A stretch of 64,000 nucleotides of DNA from Halopenitus malekzadehii (lineage in GTDB: Archaea; Halobacteriota; Halobacteria; Halobacteriales; Haloferacaceae), in NCBI RefSeq assembly GCF_900108505.1, contig NZ_FNWU01000001.1:620001-684000 (forward strand). Direction: 5' to 3'. The translations under genes were made by a program, and so were the position numbers. Numbering within the stretch: position 1 is the stretch's first letter; every line of letters starts with the position of its first letter. The notes beneath the pieces are model-generated. The model had not been told where the DNA came from. It was given only the letters and a program-made list of their open reading frames with translations, and searched no databases. This document shows positions 18,218 through 27,326 of this stretch, one piece after another.

Positions 18218-19737
18218 TCATCGAAGCACTCATCGCATTCACGTTCGTGAGCGCGATGGCGGTGCTGCTCGCTCCCGACGAGTGGGCCGGCCGCCTCGCG
18301 TTCGCGCTCAGTCTGGTTCCCTTCCTCGGGAGCCTCTTCCTGTGGGCACGGTTCGACGGGAGCGGCAACGCCCTCACCGGCGGCGAGCTCGCGTTTGAGA
18401 CACAGATCGACTGGATCGACGTCGGCGGCTACACGATCCAGTGGTTCGTCGGCCTCGACGGGATCAGCCTCCCGCTCGTCGTCCTGACGGCGTTCCTGGT
18501 GCCGCTGGCGATCGTCTCGGCGTGGACGCCGATCGACGAGCGTCAGAGCCAGTTCTACGGGCTTATCCTCTTTATGGAGGCGAACCTGATCGGCGTGTTC
18601 GCCGCGCTGGACTTCTTCGCGTGGTTCGTCTTCTGGGAGGCCGTCCTGCTTCCGATGTACTTCCTCATCGGGGTCTGGGGCGGTCCGCGCCGCAAGTACG
18701 CCGCGATCAAGTTCTTCGTGTACACGAACGCGGCGTCGCTCGTGATGTTCCTCGGGTTCATGGCGCTCGTGTTCAGCCTGCCGGTCGAGACGTTCGGCCT
18801 TCCCGAGGTCACGCAGTCGATCGCGGCCGGCGAGCTCGGATCCTTCTACGGGATTCCGGCGGAGACGATCGGGCTCGTCTCGTTCGTCGCGATGTTCGCC
18901 GGCTTCGCGGTGAAGGTCCCGATGGTGCCGGTTCACACCTGGCTGCCGGACGCCCACGTCGAGGCGCCGACGCCCGCGTCGGTGCTTTTGGCTGGCGTCC
19001 TCCTGAAGATGGGGACCTATGCGCTGCTCCGGTTCAACTTCACGATGTTGCCCGAACAGGCGAGCGCGCTCGCGGTCCCGATCGCCGCGCTCGCGGTGAT
19101 CTCGGTGATCTACGGCGCGATGCTCGCGTTGGCCCAACAGGACCTCAAGCGGATCGTCGCGTACTCCTCCGTCTCCTCGATGGGGTACGTCATCCTCGGA
19201 TTGATCGCCTTCACCGTCTACGGCGTCGGCGGCGCGACCTTCCAGATGGTCGCTCACGGGCTCATCTCCGGGTTGATGTTTATGGCGGTCGGCGTCATCT
19301 ACAACGCGACCCACACCCGGATGGTGACGGACATGTCCGGACTCGCCGACCGGATGCCGGTCGCGGTGTGGATCCTCGTCGCCGGCGCGTTCGCGTACAT
19401 GGGGCTGCCGCTGATGGCCGGCTTCGCCGGCGAGTTCTACGTCTTCGTGGGCTCGTTCGGCTCGCCGGTCGCGAACGGGCTGATGCCGGTCTTCACGGCG
19501 CTTGCGATGTTCGGCATCGTGATCGTCGCCGGCTACCTGCTGTTCGCGATGCAGCGGACGCTGTTCGGCCCCTTCCGGCTCGACACCGACTACGAACTGG
19601 GCCGGGCCCCGCGTCGGGAGACGCTCCCGCTCGCGGCGCTGCTCGTCGCCATCATCGTCCTCGGCATCGCCCCGGATCTGTTCTTCGAGATGATCCGTGA
19701 GGCGGTCGTTCCCGTGGTCGAAGGAGGTGTCAACTGA
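18214..19737 (+). CDS. nuoM: Complex I subunit NuoM (antiporter-like)
   Basis: 507 aa from the GTG at 18214, which overlaps the nuoL TGA (GTGA); a GTG three codons earlier is possible but less well placed. About 14 membrane helices. Core motifs are FFAWFVFWEAVLLPMYFLIG, VHTWLPDAHVEAPTPASVLLAGVLLKMG and QQDLKRIVAYSSVSSMGYV, including the channel Glu, Lys and the HTWLPDAH loop. The nuoN ATG shares a base with its stop. Confidence 0.95.
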   Translation: MIIEALIAFTFVSAMAVLLAPDEWAGRLAFALSLVPFLGSLFLWARFDGSGNALTGGELAFETQIDWIDVGGYTIQWFVGLDGISLPLVVLTAFLVPLAIVSAWTPIDERQSQFYGLILFMEANLIGVFAALDFFAWFVFWEAVLLPMYFLIGVWGGPRRKYAAIKFFVYTNAASLVMFLGFMALVFSLPVETFGLPEVTQSIAAGELGSFYGIPAETIGLVSFVAMFAGFAVKVPMVPVHTWLPDAHVEAPTPASVLLAGVLLKMGTYALLRFNFTMLPEQASALAVPIAALAVISVIYGAMLALAQQDLKRIVAYSSVSSMGYVILGLIAFTVYGVGGATFQMVAHGLISGLMFMAVGVIYNATHTRMVTDMSGLADRMPVAVWILVAGAFAYMGLPLMAGFAGEFYVFVGSFGSPVANGLMPVFTALAMFGIVIVAGYLLFAMQRTLFGPFRLDTDYELGRAPRRETLPLAALLVAIIVLGIAPDLFFEMIREAVVPVVEGGVN

Positions 19738-21302
19738 TGAGCATCATACAGTCGTCGACGCTCGAACCGCTCGCGGCCCTGCCCGCACAGACAGGCGGGG
19801 CGCCGCTTCCCGAGTGGACGGCACTCGGCCCGATCCTTGCCCTCGTCGCGACGGGGCTGCTCCTGCTGGGCTGGGACACCGTCTTCCCGAACCGGCGGAC
19901 GAACACCGAGCTCTCGGTCATCGCGGCGGTCGGCGCGCTGGTCACGCTGGCGCTATCCGGCTGGTATCTCGCGGCCGGAACCGGCCGTCCCGCAACCGGT
20001 GGTGCGATCACGCTGTTCGCGGAGGCGATCACGATCGACGGGCTCGCGCTGTTCTTCACCGCGATCGTGGCCGTCGTGACGGCGCTCGTCGCCGTCGCCA
20101 GCCGCGATTACCTGGACGACCACGAGACGCCGGGCGAGTTCTACTCGCTCGTCGTCCTCGCGGCGGCAGGGATGGCGCTGTTGGCGTCCGCGAGCTCGCT
20201 GGCGACGATCTTCGTCGCGCTCGAGATGGTCTCGCTGCCCTCCTACGCGCTCGTCGCGTACCTCAAGGAGGACCGAGGCAGCGTCGAGGCCGGGATGAAG
20301 TACTTCCTCGTCGGAGCCGTCTCCTCGGCGATCTTCGTCTTCGGCATCTCGCTCGTCTACGCCGCGACCGGCTCGCTGGTCCTGAGCGACGTCGCCGCCG
20401 CGTTCGGCGACCTCGACGATCTCGCCGGCGTTGCCGGCGTCGGCGTGGTGATGATGATCGGCGGGTTCGCGTTCAAGACCGCCTCCGTCCCCGTCCACTT
20501 CTGGGCGCCGGAGGTCTACGAGGGCGCGCCCGCACCCGTGAGCGCGTTCCTCTCGTCGGCCTCGAAGGCGGCCGGCTTCGCGGTCGCCTTCCGGGTGTTC
20601 ACCGAGGCGTTCCCGATCGCGGACGCCGTGGCGGTCGGCATCGACTGGCCGCTCGTCTTCGCCGTGCTCGCGGTCCTCACGATGACGCTCGGCAACTTCG
20701 CGGCGGCCGTTCAGACCGAGGTCAAGCGGATGCTGGCGTACTCCTCGATCGGCCACGCCGGCTACGCGCTTATCGGCCTCGCCGCGCTGTCGGCCGGCGG
20801 CAGCCACAACGGCGCCGTGATGGGTGCCTCGATGGCGCACCTGTTCGTCTACGGCTTCATGAACACCGGTGCGTTCCTGTTCATCGCGATGGTCGAAAGC
20901 TGGGGCGTTGGTCGGACCTTCGAGGACTACGCTGGCCTCGGTTCGGTGGCCCCGATGGCCTCCGTGGCGATGACGGTGTTCATGTTCTCGCTTGCGGGGC
21001 TGCCCCCGTTCGGCGGGTTCTTCTCGAAGTACTTCCTGTTCGCCGGCGCCGTCTTCAACGGCTTCTGGTGGCTCGCCGCGATCGGCGCGCTCAACAGCGT
21101 ACTCTCGCTGTACTACTACAGCCGCGTCGTGAAGGCGCTCTGGATCGAGGAGCCGACGGACGCACTGTCGGCGGTGGACTCGCGACCGACCGCGCTTTAC
21201 GGCGCCGTGATCGTCGCCGCGGTCGCGACCGTGGTCGTGCTGCCCGGCTTCGGGCCGGTCATCGAGACCGCTGAGGCCGCCGCAACGGCGCTGTTCGGCT
21301 GA
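19737..21302 (+). CDS. nuoN: Complex I subunit NuoN (antiporter-like)
   Basis: 521 aa, about 14 membrane helices. The third antiporter-like subunit, with FVALEMVSLPSYALVAYL (channel Glu), FKTASVPVHFWAPEVYEGAPAPVSAFLSSASKAAGF (key VHFWAPEVYEG) and TEVKRMLAYSSIGHAGYAL. Unlike NuoL and NuoM it has HFWAPEVY in place of HTWLPDA, which is diagnostic for NuoN. It closes the operon; a short hairpin follows at 21310. Confidence 0.95.
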   Translation: MSIIQSSTLEPLAALPAQTGGAPLPEWTALGPILALVATGLLLLGWDTVFPNRRTNTELSVIAAVGALVTLALSGWYLAAGTGRPATGGAITLFAEAITIDGLALFFTAIVAVVTALVAVASRDYLDDHETPGEFYSLVVLAAAGMALLASASSLATIFVALEMVSLPSYALVAYLKEDRGSVEAGMKYFLVGAVSSAIFVFGISLVYAATGSLVLSDVAAAFGDLDDLAGVAGVGVVMMIGGFAFKTASVPVHFWAPEVYEGAPAPVSAFLSSASKAAGFAVAFRVFTEAFPIADAVAVGIDWPLVFAVLAVLTMTLGNFAAAVQTEVKRMLAYSSIGHAGYALIGLAALSAGGSHNGAVMGASMAHLFVYGFMNTGAFLFIAMVESWGVGRTFEDYAGLGSVAPMASVAMTVFMFSLAGLPPFGGFFSKYFLFAGAVFNGFWWLAAIGALNSVLSLYYYSRVVKALWIEEPTDALSAVDSRPTALYGAVIVAAVATVVVLPGFGPVIETAEAAATALFG

Positions 21303-21309
21303 GCTGACA

Positions 21310-21333
21310 GCCGTCCTCCATCTCCCGGACGGC
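21310..21333 (+). terminator. Possible terminator after the nuo operon
   Basis: GCCGTCC at 21310-21316 pairs with GGACGGC at 21327-21333 (7-bp stem, 10-nt loop), followed by ACGTTTC. A second GGACGGC follows at 21345. The T-rich GTTTTATC at 21352-21359 is better read as the TATA box of the next gene, 26 nt before its ATG. Confidence 0.35.
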
Positions 21334-21384
21334 ACGTTTCTCGGACGGCACCGTTTTATCTGCGGGCCCCACAGAACCGGTGTA

Positions 21385-22977
21385 ATGGTTCGGCGCCTCG
21401 TGTTGGGTTGTAGCGGCGTCGGGCACACGCTCATCGAACATGCCCGGCAACGCCGCGGCGACGTCTACGTCATCACCGACGACACCGGCTGGGTGACGAC
21501 GCTTCGGGAGTCGAACGTGCCGGCGACGGAAGCCGATCCCGCCGACGCGACGGCCTATCCCGAGCGAGCCGACGTCGTGGTGTGTGCGGCTGACGACGTC
21601 GATCGGAACCTGGCGGCCGCCCGCACCGCACGCCGAGCATATCCGGCGGCAACCCTGATCGCGTACGTGGGTGGCGAGGCCGACGCCGCAACCCGTGAGT
21701 CGATCGCGGCGACCGTCGATCGCTGCATCGATCCCGTGTCGTCGCTCACCCAGCGCGTGTTGGAGGCTGTCGATGCGGACGCCGACGAACGCATCGTCTC
21801 GCTCGTCGAGACCGTCCGGTCGCTGTCGGGGCCGCTCGCGGTGGTCACACACGACAACCCCGATCCCGACGCCATCGCGGCGGCGATCGGCCTCACACGC
21901 GTCGCCGACGCCGTGGGCGTGGACGCCGACGCCTGCTACGGCGGTGAGATATCCCACCAGGAGAACCGCGCGCTCGTCAACTTGCTCGACATCCGGTTGC
22001 GGCACCTTGAATCGGTGGCCCTCGCCGATTACGGTGGGGTCGCACTCGTCGACCATTCGCGTCCGGGGATCAACGATAGCCTTCCGACGGACACCGATGT
22101 CGACATCGTGATCGACCACCATCCCCCCCGGGGGCCAGTCGAGGCGCGGTACATCGATGTCCGGCCGGACCTCGGCGCGACGAGCACGCAGATCGCCCAG
22201 TATCTCGACCGGCTCGGGATCGAGCCCGATGAACGGATCGCGACCGCGCTGCTGTACGGGATCCGGATCGATACGCGGGACTTCACGCGGGAGGTGGCGA
22301 TCGCGGACATCGAGGCCGCCGCGGCGATCCTCGGGGCGGCCAACGTCGAGACGCTCGAACGCGTCGAGACGCCGACGGTGAGCCCCGAGACGTTCGAGAC
22401 GCTCGCGCGGGCGATCCGCGAACGCGAACTCGAGGGGTCGGTCGTCGCCTCCTGTGTCGGCGAGATCGCCGACCGGGACACGCTCGCGCAGGCCGCCGAA
22501 CGGCTCCTCGATATGGAGGGCGTCACCGTCACCTTCGTCTACGGCTTCCTCGACGACACGATCTACGCCTCCGCGCGAGCCCGCGGGGCCGACGTCGATC
22601 TGGGTGAGACCCTTCGGGACGCACTCGGCCAGATCGGGTCGGCCGGCGGCCACGCGGATATGGCCGGCGCACAGATCCCGCTTGGCATCCTCGGGGCGGT
22701 GGAGGGCGACTCGACCGACTCGCTCGTCGACGTCGTTCGCGAGAGCATCTCCGGTCGATTCTTCGAGACGATCGCCGACGCTCCGACCCCGCCGACGGCG
22801 GACGTCGACCTCGCCAGGGTGCCGGCACCCGCCGATGAAGGCGGGGAGCACGGAGATTCTGATGCGGAGACCGCCGTCGTCGGGGATGGAAGTGAGGACG
22901 GTGCCGACGAGGATGCGAACGTCGATGGCGGGAATTCGGACGTGGACGGCGAGAATTCGGACGCCGACTCGGAGTGA
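21385..22977 (+). CDS. TrkA-N / DHH-DHHA1 phosphoesterase
   Basis: 530 aa. Residues 1-130 are a Rossmann fold of the TrkA-N/RCK type (LVLGCSGVGHTLIEHA; VVVCAADDVDRNLAAA). Residues about 150-300 are a DHH phosphoesterase domain: THDNPDPDAIAAAIGL supplies the first metal-binding Asp pair, VDHSRPG and IDHHPPRG the DHH signature, and LLYGIRIDTRDF a further Asp. Residues about 370-465 are the DHHA1 substrate domain with GSAGGHADMAGAQIP. Family members hydrolyse short oligonucleotides or cyclic dinucleotides; which one applies here is unknown. The last 60 residues are an acidic Gly/Asn/Asp tail with repeats (DGGNSDVDGENSD). TATA-like GTTTTATC precedes the ATG by 26 nt, so it is probably leaderless. 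Confidence 0.85.
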   Translation: MVRRLVLGCSGVGHTLIEHARQRRGDVYVITDDTGWVTTLRESNVPATEADPADATAYPERADVVVCAADDVDRNLAAARTARRAYPAATLIAYVGGEADAATRESIAATVDRCIDPVSSLTQRVLEAVDADADERIVSLVETVRSLSGPLAVVTHDNPDPDAIAAAIGLTRVADAVGVDADACYGGEISHQENRALVNLLDIRLRHLESVALADYGGVALVDHSRPGINDSLPTDTDVDIVIDHHPPRGPVEARYIDVRPDLGATSTQIAQYLDRLGIEPDERIATALLYGIRIDTRDFTREVAIADIEAAAAILGAANVETLERVETPTVSPETFETLARAIRERELEGSVVASCVGEIADRDTLAQAAERLLDMEGVTVTFVYGFLDDTIYASARARGADVDLGETLRDALGQIGSAGGHADMAGAQIPLGILGAVEGDSTDSLVDVVRESISGRFFETIADAPTPPTADVDLARVPAPADEGGEHGDSDAETAVVGDGSEDGADEDANVDGGNSDVDGENSDADSE

Positions 22978-23010
22978 TCCGCCCCGAGTGATTCGGTTCC
23001 GCGGTGGTCG

Positions 23011-23364
23011 TCAGTACTCCTCGTAGGCGAGGTTCATCATCCACTGGGAGAACGCGTCGGACTGGGGGTCGATCTCCTCCTCACCGATGAACGGGGAGAG
23101 TATATCGCCCGCCATCAACAACGAGAAATCGAGATCGCGCGCGCTCGGCTCGAGGAAGTAGGTGTTGTGTCCATCATAGACCGTCTCCTCACGCTCGATG
23201 AGGTCTGCTTCCGCCAGCGCTTCGGCGATGCGGCTGCCCTTTCGCGAGGAGACGTCGAGTTCCTTCCAGAAGTCGCTCTGATGGATGCCGCCGGTCTCGC
23301 GGATGAGCTCGAGTCCGGCGCGTTCATCCGCCGAGAGATCGGCCTCGAGTTCGGACACGCTCAT
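23011..23364 (-). CDS. Winged-helix transcription regulator (MarR/Lrp-like)
   Basis: 117 aa from the ATG at 23364. A TATA box CTTTAAG lies about 26-32 nt upstream, so translation is leaderless; longer in-frame reading upstream overlaps the NRDE gene and is rejected. Residues 13-65 form a winged helix with IRETGGIHQSDFWKELDVSSRKGSRIAEALAEADLIEREE as helix-turn-helix and wing. The remaining 50 residues end FSQWMMNLAYEEY and look like a short dimer or regulatory tail. This class is common in haloarchaea; the effector and targets are unknown. It is co-oriented with, and just downstream of, the NRDE gene. Confidence 0.75.
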   Translation of the reverse strand: MSVSELEADLSADERAGLELIRETGGIHQSDFWKELDVSSRKGSRIAEALAEADLIEREETVYDGHNTYFLEPSARDLDFSLLMAGDILSPFIGEEEIDPQSDAFSQWMMNLAYEEY

Positions 23365-23389
23365 ACCCGTCCGTGGGCCCGCGACTCGC

Positions 23390-24193
23390 TTAAAGGTGGC
23401 TTTCGCCGCCGGCGTTCGCGGTCGCCGCGGCGAACCCCGGCGGAACGGCGATCGGATCGTAGGCGGCCGTACACGGCGGGCCGTCCGCATACCGGAACGC
23501 CGGATCGTCCCCAGTTCGGACGAGGGTACTCGATCGAGTACCGAACGTCTCGCCGTGTATGCAGACGTCGACGTCGTGGTCGCCGAGCGTCTCGCCGAGC
23601 CGATCGAGCCATACGGCCGCCGACTCGCCGGGCTCGGGGCGGGCCCGCTCGGCCATCGCACGCGCCGACGTCCGCTGTCGGGTTCCGGCGTCCGATCGTC
23701 GGTCTGGGATCGCGAACCGTGGGCGCCCGTTGATCACGCCGCCGACGTTGCGGAGGACGTGCACCCCGGGATCGAGCCGCCTCACGCGCAGCCGGCCGTC
23801 GTTGACGAGGAGGAACGCGGCGGTCGAGTCGGCAAGAACCAGCGAGAAGCCGGCGTATGACCGGCCGTGATCCTCGATCTCGGCACGAACGTGGGAAACC
23901 GCCTCCCGGGCCGTGGCACGGTCGAGGCAGTCGTCGACCAACAGCCCTCTGGACCGGTCCCCGTCGATCGGTGTCGCGAGCCAGCGGTTGGTGAGCAGGA
24001 CGTACAGGCCCGTCTCAGTCAGCCCCATCCACGTGCCGCCAGCCTCCCGATCCCGCGGCGCGATGACCGCCGGCGACCGGTCGGGGCGGAGCTGTGGCGG
24101 CTCGGCGGGACGGTCCAGCTGCTCGTCCCTGTTCGCCCCGACAGCGATCGGCGTTCCCGGGAAGACGTGCCAGGCGAGTGCGAGCGTACACAC
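23390..24193 (-). CDS. NRDE family (TANGO2-like) protein
   Basis: 267 aa from the GTG at 24191-24193. The choice of start is made by family knowledge: the protein then begins M-C-T-L-A, placing the conserved cysteine at position 2 as in Ntn-hydrolase-like NRDE proteins. The longer reading from 24328 adds 45 basic, unrelated residues. The name motif is present as ANRDEQLDRPAEPP, followed by REAGGTWMGLTETGLYVLLTNR and the C-terminal TRSSTLVRTGD. TANGO2 homologues have been linked to heme handling or general housekeeping roles in eukaryotes; the archaeal role is unknown. Residues 170-190 are a basic/Ser-rich variable linker. Confidence 0.82.
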   Translation of the reverse strand: MCTLALAWHVFPGTPIAVGANRDEQLDRPAEPPQLRPDRSPAVIAPRDREAGGTWMGLTETGLYVLLTNRWLATPIDGDRSRGLLVDDCLDRATAREAVSHVRAEIEDHGRSYAGFSLVLADSTAAFLLVNDGRLRVRRLDPGVHVLRNVGGVINGRPRFAIPDRRSDAGTRQRTSARAMAERARPEPGESAAVWLDRLGETLGDHDVDVCIHGETFGTRSSTLVRTGDDPAFRYADGPPCTAAYDPIAVPPGFAAATANAGGESHL

Positions 24194-24440
24194 GTCGTGT
24201 CCTCGACGGGCAACCGGCAAAAACCGTCCGGTGGTCCCGGTCGATTCGTCCGGTTCCCGGGGCGCGGCGTGGCATCGCGCGACATCACGTGTCGTTGGGT
24301 GTCGTTGTGTAGTTTCGTCGACCGCCATACGGACGGTCCGTCGATCGGGATGCTACCGGAGTTCTCAACGGCGACGGACGGGTTGTGTACCGGTAGTCGA
24401 CAGCGCAACCCCTTTGGCTCACGGCGACGTACTCGGCAGT

Positions 24441-24785
24441 ATGACGTTCACACCCGACAGCGAGGCCACGAGCGAGGAGGTCGAATCCCGCGTCGCCGAG
24501 GCGATCGCGGACAACGACGTCGTGCTCTTCATGAAGGGAAACCGATTGATGCCCCAGTGTGGGTACTCCAAGCGCGCCGTCGCGCTGATCGCCGACCACG
24601 TCGACGAGTTCGAGACGGTCGACGTCCTGCCGGCGCTGCCGGAATACCGGGCGGCGCTGTCGGAGCACAGCGAGTGGGAGACGATCCCCCAGACGTTCGT
24701 CGACGGCGAGTTCGTCGGCGGCAGCGACGTGCTCGCCGAGCTCGAGGAGCGCGGTGAACTCGCCGATGCGCTGACGACGACGTAG
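24441..24785 (+). CDS. Monothiol glutaredoxin (Grx4/PICOT-like)
   Basis: 114 aa. DVVLFMKGNRLMPQCGYSKRAV carries the CGYS-type site (a single active cysteine in the CGFS class) preceded by the FMKG lysine typical of this class. WETIPQTFVDGEFVGGSDVLAEL supplies the cis-Pro TIPQ and the GGSD glutathione-binding loop. Such proteins carry [2Fe-2S] clusters for iron-sulfur assembly, which would suit a chromosome with a large complex I; the specific partner is not shown by the sequence. The ATG at 24441 follows CGGCAGT closely, with no ribosome site, so it is probably leaderless. Confidence 0.88.
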   Translation: MTFTPDSEATSEEVESRVAEAIADNDVVLFMKGNRLMPQCGYSKRAVALIADHVDEFETVDVLPALPEYRAALSEHSEWETIPQTFVDGEFVGGSDVLAELEERGELADALTTT

Positions 24786-24963
24786 TTCGACGCCCGCCGA
24801 GATTCGATCGTGGTGAGTAGTCACCGTGGTACCTCTCCATCCCGCTGCAGTCCCCGGATCCAGCAAAGGGTAGACCCTATAAGGCTCGGTCCCCTACCGA
24901 TCAGCAGGTACAGTCGCAGTGTCGGCGCTGTGACGAACCATCATCCATTCCCCCATTTCAATC

Positions 24964-25533
24964 ATGTCAGGCTGCGTGTTCCGACTCCATTCGACGCTCG
25001 AACTGCCACTCGAGGACGTAGAGGATCACTTCGACAGCGATCCGGAGCTGCCCCCGGAGATCGACGATGTCGAGATCACTCGCCGCAACAACACGCTGAT
25101 ACTCAAGGCGGTCTCCGACGACGAGAGCATCAGCAAGTACACGCCGACCGCCCAGCTCAAGGCGTCGGTCACCGAGACACGGGTCTACGAGGAGGAACCG
25201 CCGCGGGCCGGCGGTCCCCAGTGGATGGACGATGAGGAGGAGGAGATCCCCTCCGAACTCGTCGAGTTCGCCTGTTTCAAAGGCGACCGCGAGACGGTGT
25301 TACAGAACACGGCGCTGCAGTATCCGATGTTCCTCGTGTTGCGTGACATCGCGCTGAAGGCCGAAAAGGGCACGCTCACGGCGATCACCAACACCGATGA
25401 CGAACTCCACGCGACGCGGATCGTCGAGGGCGAGGAACGCCCCGCCACCGTCGAGGTCGTCGAGAACCCGCAGGGCAACGGCGAGGGCAGCGGCGGCGTC
25501 AACTGGCGCGACAACGAGTTCATCTCCGAGTAG
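24964..25533 (+). CDS. Conserved haloarchaeal protein of unknown function
   Basis: 189 aa, acidic. It begins MSGCVFRLHSTLELPLEDV and contains VEITRRNNTLILKAV and KYTPTAQLKASVTE, then a DDEEEEIPSELVEFACFKGDRETVLQNT region. I recall this as a haloarchaea-only conserved family (a DUF7110-like protein, unverified). No catalytic motif or membrane segment is visible. The TATA-like CCTATAAGG at 24875-24883 lies about 80 nt before the ATG, so unlike its neighbours this gene may have a leader of about 55 nt that includes AATCATG at the start. Confidence 0.7.
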   Translation: MSGCVFRLHSTLELPLEDVEDHFDSDPELPPEIDDVEITRRNNTLILKAVSDDESISKYTPTAQLKASVTETRVYEEEPPRAGGPQWMDDEEEEIPSELVEFACFKGDRETVLQNTALQYPMFLVLRDIALKAEKGTLTAITNTDDELHATRIVEGEERPATVEVVENPQGNGEGSGGVNWRDNEFISE

Positions 25534-25703
25534 CGATCCCGAAACCGCGGTGTCGCCGTCGGTTCGTCCGCTCCGTCCACCGACTCACAGCCCCGGTCTC
25601 CGTCCACCGAGTACGGCCACGGTACTCCGATCGTCGTCAGTCTCTGGACTCTTTCGTCACCGAGGGAGTCGCGTCTCCGGAACGGTCGCCTCCCCGAAAC
25701 GCC

Positions 25704-26720
25704 TCACACGAGTCCAGCGATCCCGAGCGCCTCGAGGAGCGGCACGCCGGCGGCGATCGACCCGAGCACGTAGCCGCCGATGGCGCCGCCGTTCAACAGC
25801 GGGAGGCCGGCGTGCGCCCGGCCGCGCAGCACCCACCGGAGCAACACGAACAGCCCGAGGAAGACCCCGCCCATCGCGAAGAGGGCTGGAAGGTTGAGGC
25901 CGAGAACCGGCACGTTCAGGCTCGGCGCCGGCGAGAACGTCGCCGCGCTGGCAACCAACACCGCCGGAATGACCGCATCGCCCAAGCCGATGAAGAAGGC
26001 GTCGCGGCCGTCGTCGTCGGTGGCGGTATCGCCGGCATCGGTGGCGTCGGCGTCGCGATCGATGTCGGCATCGACTTCGGCGTCGGCGTCGGTCTCGTCG
26101 ACCGTGTCCCCGTCGTCGTGAACGTCCGCCGCGCCGGAGAAATCGTCCGCGAGCAACGAGTAGGACAGCGACAGCGGGATCACGAGGATGACGGGGATCC
26201 GAAGGTCCATCACCCCTTCCGCCAGCGAGAGCATGTGCTCGGTCCCGTAGACCGAGATCGCGTCGTAGACGGCCAGCACGCTCAACAGCAACAGGGCCGG
26301 CAGGATGCCGAAGGAGATGCCGAACAGCCCCGCCGCGCCGGCGCCCATCAACACGCCGGCGGTATCGATCACGTACCACTCGGGGTGGACGAGCAGCGCG
26401 ATCGACACCGCCGCCGACAGGCCGATCGCAAGCAGCGGGGACACGAGCGCGGCGAAGACGTACCACGCCAACAGGCCGGCGCTGCCGACGATCACGTATC
26501 GGACCAGCTGGTCGAGATCGAAACGGAACGCCGCAAGCATCAGTCCGGTCGCGACCAGGATCGCGGCGATGTACGCGAGGGAGTTCGTCGGATCCTGGGG
26601 GTTCTCGACGGGTTGGTAGCCCTGTTCGACGAACTCGGGGACGAGCACGAGCGCCCCGAGCTGCACGAGGAGGAACAGGAGGCCGGCCACCGCCATCCCG
26701 CGGAGCTCGCGTGGCGTCAT
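25704..26720 (-). CDS. Presenilin/signal-peptide-peptidase homologue (GxGD intramembrane aspartyl protease)
   Basis: 338 aa with nine hydrophobic segments. The two catalytic aspartates are visible: Asp153 in SVLAVYDAISVYGTEH (YD motif) and Asp248 in FIGLGDAVIP (GxGD motif). The C-terminal LPLLNGGAIGGY stands where presenilins have PAL. A 40-residue loop of almost pure Asp/Ala/Thr (about 195-235) separates the two halves. Archaeal members cleave within membrane helices. It overlaps gar1 by 4 bp and lies in the same transcript as srp19, an unusual link to membrane-protein targeting. Length fits archaeal PSH proteins once the acidic loop is discounted. Confidence 0.88.
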   Translation of the reverse strand: MTPRELRGMAVAGLLFLLVQLGALVLVPEFVEQGYQPVENPQDPTNSLAYIAAILVATGLMLAAFRFDLDQLVRYVIVGSAGLLAWYVFAALVSPLLAIGLSAAVSIALLVHPEWYVIDTAGVLMGAGAAGLFGISFGILPALLLLSVLAVYDAISVYGTEHMLSLAEGVMDLRIPVILVIPLSLSYSLLADDFSGAADVHDDGDTVDETDADAEVDADIDRDADATDAGDTATDDDGRDAFFIGLGDAVIPAVLVASAATFSPAPSLNVPVLGLNLPALFAMGGVFLGLFVLLRWVLRGRAHAGLPLLNGGAIGGYVLGSIAAGVPLLEALGIAGLV

Positions 26721-26947
26721 CGGGCGTACAGCGTCCCCCCGACGAGCGCGGCGAGCGTGATCCCGTCGTTCGGCGTCACCGCCACGTAGGGGCGGTCGAC
26801 CGGGCCGAACACGTCCACCACGCGCCCGACGGTCGACAGCGAATCGTCGATCACGACCTCGCCGATCGACGGCGGGGCCTCGCCGTCCCCGCCGCGGGCG
26901 ATCGCCAGCCCCTGCGCCGTTCGCACGACGCTGCCGACGCGTTTCAC
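26717..26947 (-). CDS. gar1: H/ACA ribonucleoprotein subunit GAR1
   Basis: 76 aa. A single small beta-barrel: [51 protein letters not shown]. The segment [16 protein letters not shown] is the GAR1 core that contacts Cbf5 in the pseudouridylation guide complex. It lacks the Gly/Arg tails of eukaryotic GAR1, as expected for archaea. It overlaps srp19 upstream and the presenilin homologue downstream by 4 bp each. Confidence 0.92.
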   Translation of the reverse strand: MKRVGSVVRTAQGLAIARGGDGEAPPSIGEVVIDDSLSTVGRVVDVFGPVDRPYVAVTPNDGITLAALVGGTLYAR

Positions 26948-27228
26948 GAGTCGTCCCGCAGGAGGCCGGCGTAGGCGGCGACGGCCTGCACGAGGTCGTT
27001 CTTCGTCGTGTCCTCGGTGCCCTGCGCGAGGACCCGCCCGCGCGGTTCGTACTCGCGGGAGTAGGTGACGTCGCGTTCGATCACGGCGTCGTAGCCGATC
27101 TGCTGGACCGCCTGAGCGATTTCGTCGACGGTCGGGTTCGACAGCGCCTCCTCGGCGGCGACGCGGCGGCCCTCCGAGCGGGACAGCTCCGCGTCGAGAT
27201 AGGCGGGATAGATGACGTTCTCGACCAT
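26944..27228 (-). CDS. srp19: Signal recognition particle subunit SRP19
   Basis: 94 aa. [31 protein letters not shown] contains the family pattern for RNA helix 6/8 recognition (YPAYLD and GRRV), followed by [26 protein letters not shown]19 helps SRP54 load onto 7S RNA. It is the first gene of the srp19-gar1-presenilin-homologue run. The 98-bp gap to btuF's stop contains no other gene. Confidence 0.93.
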   Translation of the reverse strand: MVENVIYPAYLDAELSRSEGRRVAAEEALSNPTVDEIAQAVQQIGYDAVIERDVTYSREYEPRGRVLAQGTEDTTKNDLVQAVAAYAGLLRDDS

Positions 27229-27326
27229 ATCGATCCGCCGGGCCCGGCCCGTAAGGTCGTTTCGACTGCCGAGATGGAACGGGACGAGGAGGCGGTCGTG
27301 GAACGAAAGGTGCGACCCGCGCGGCG

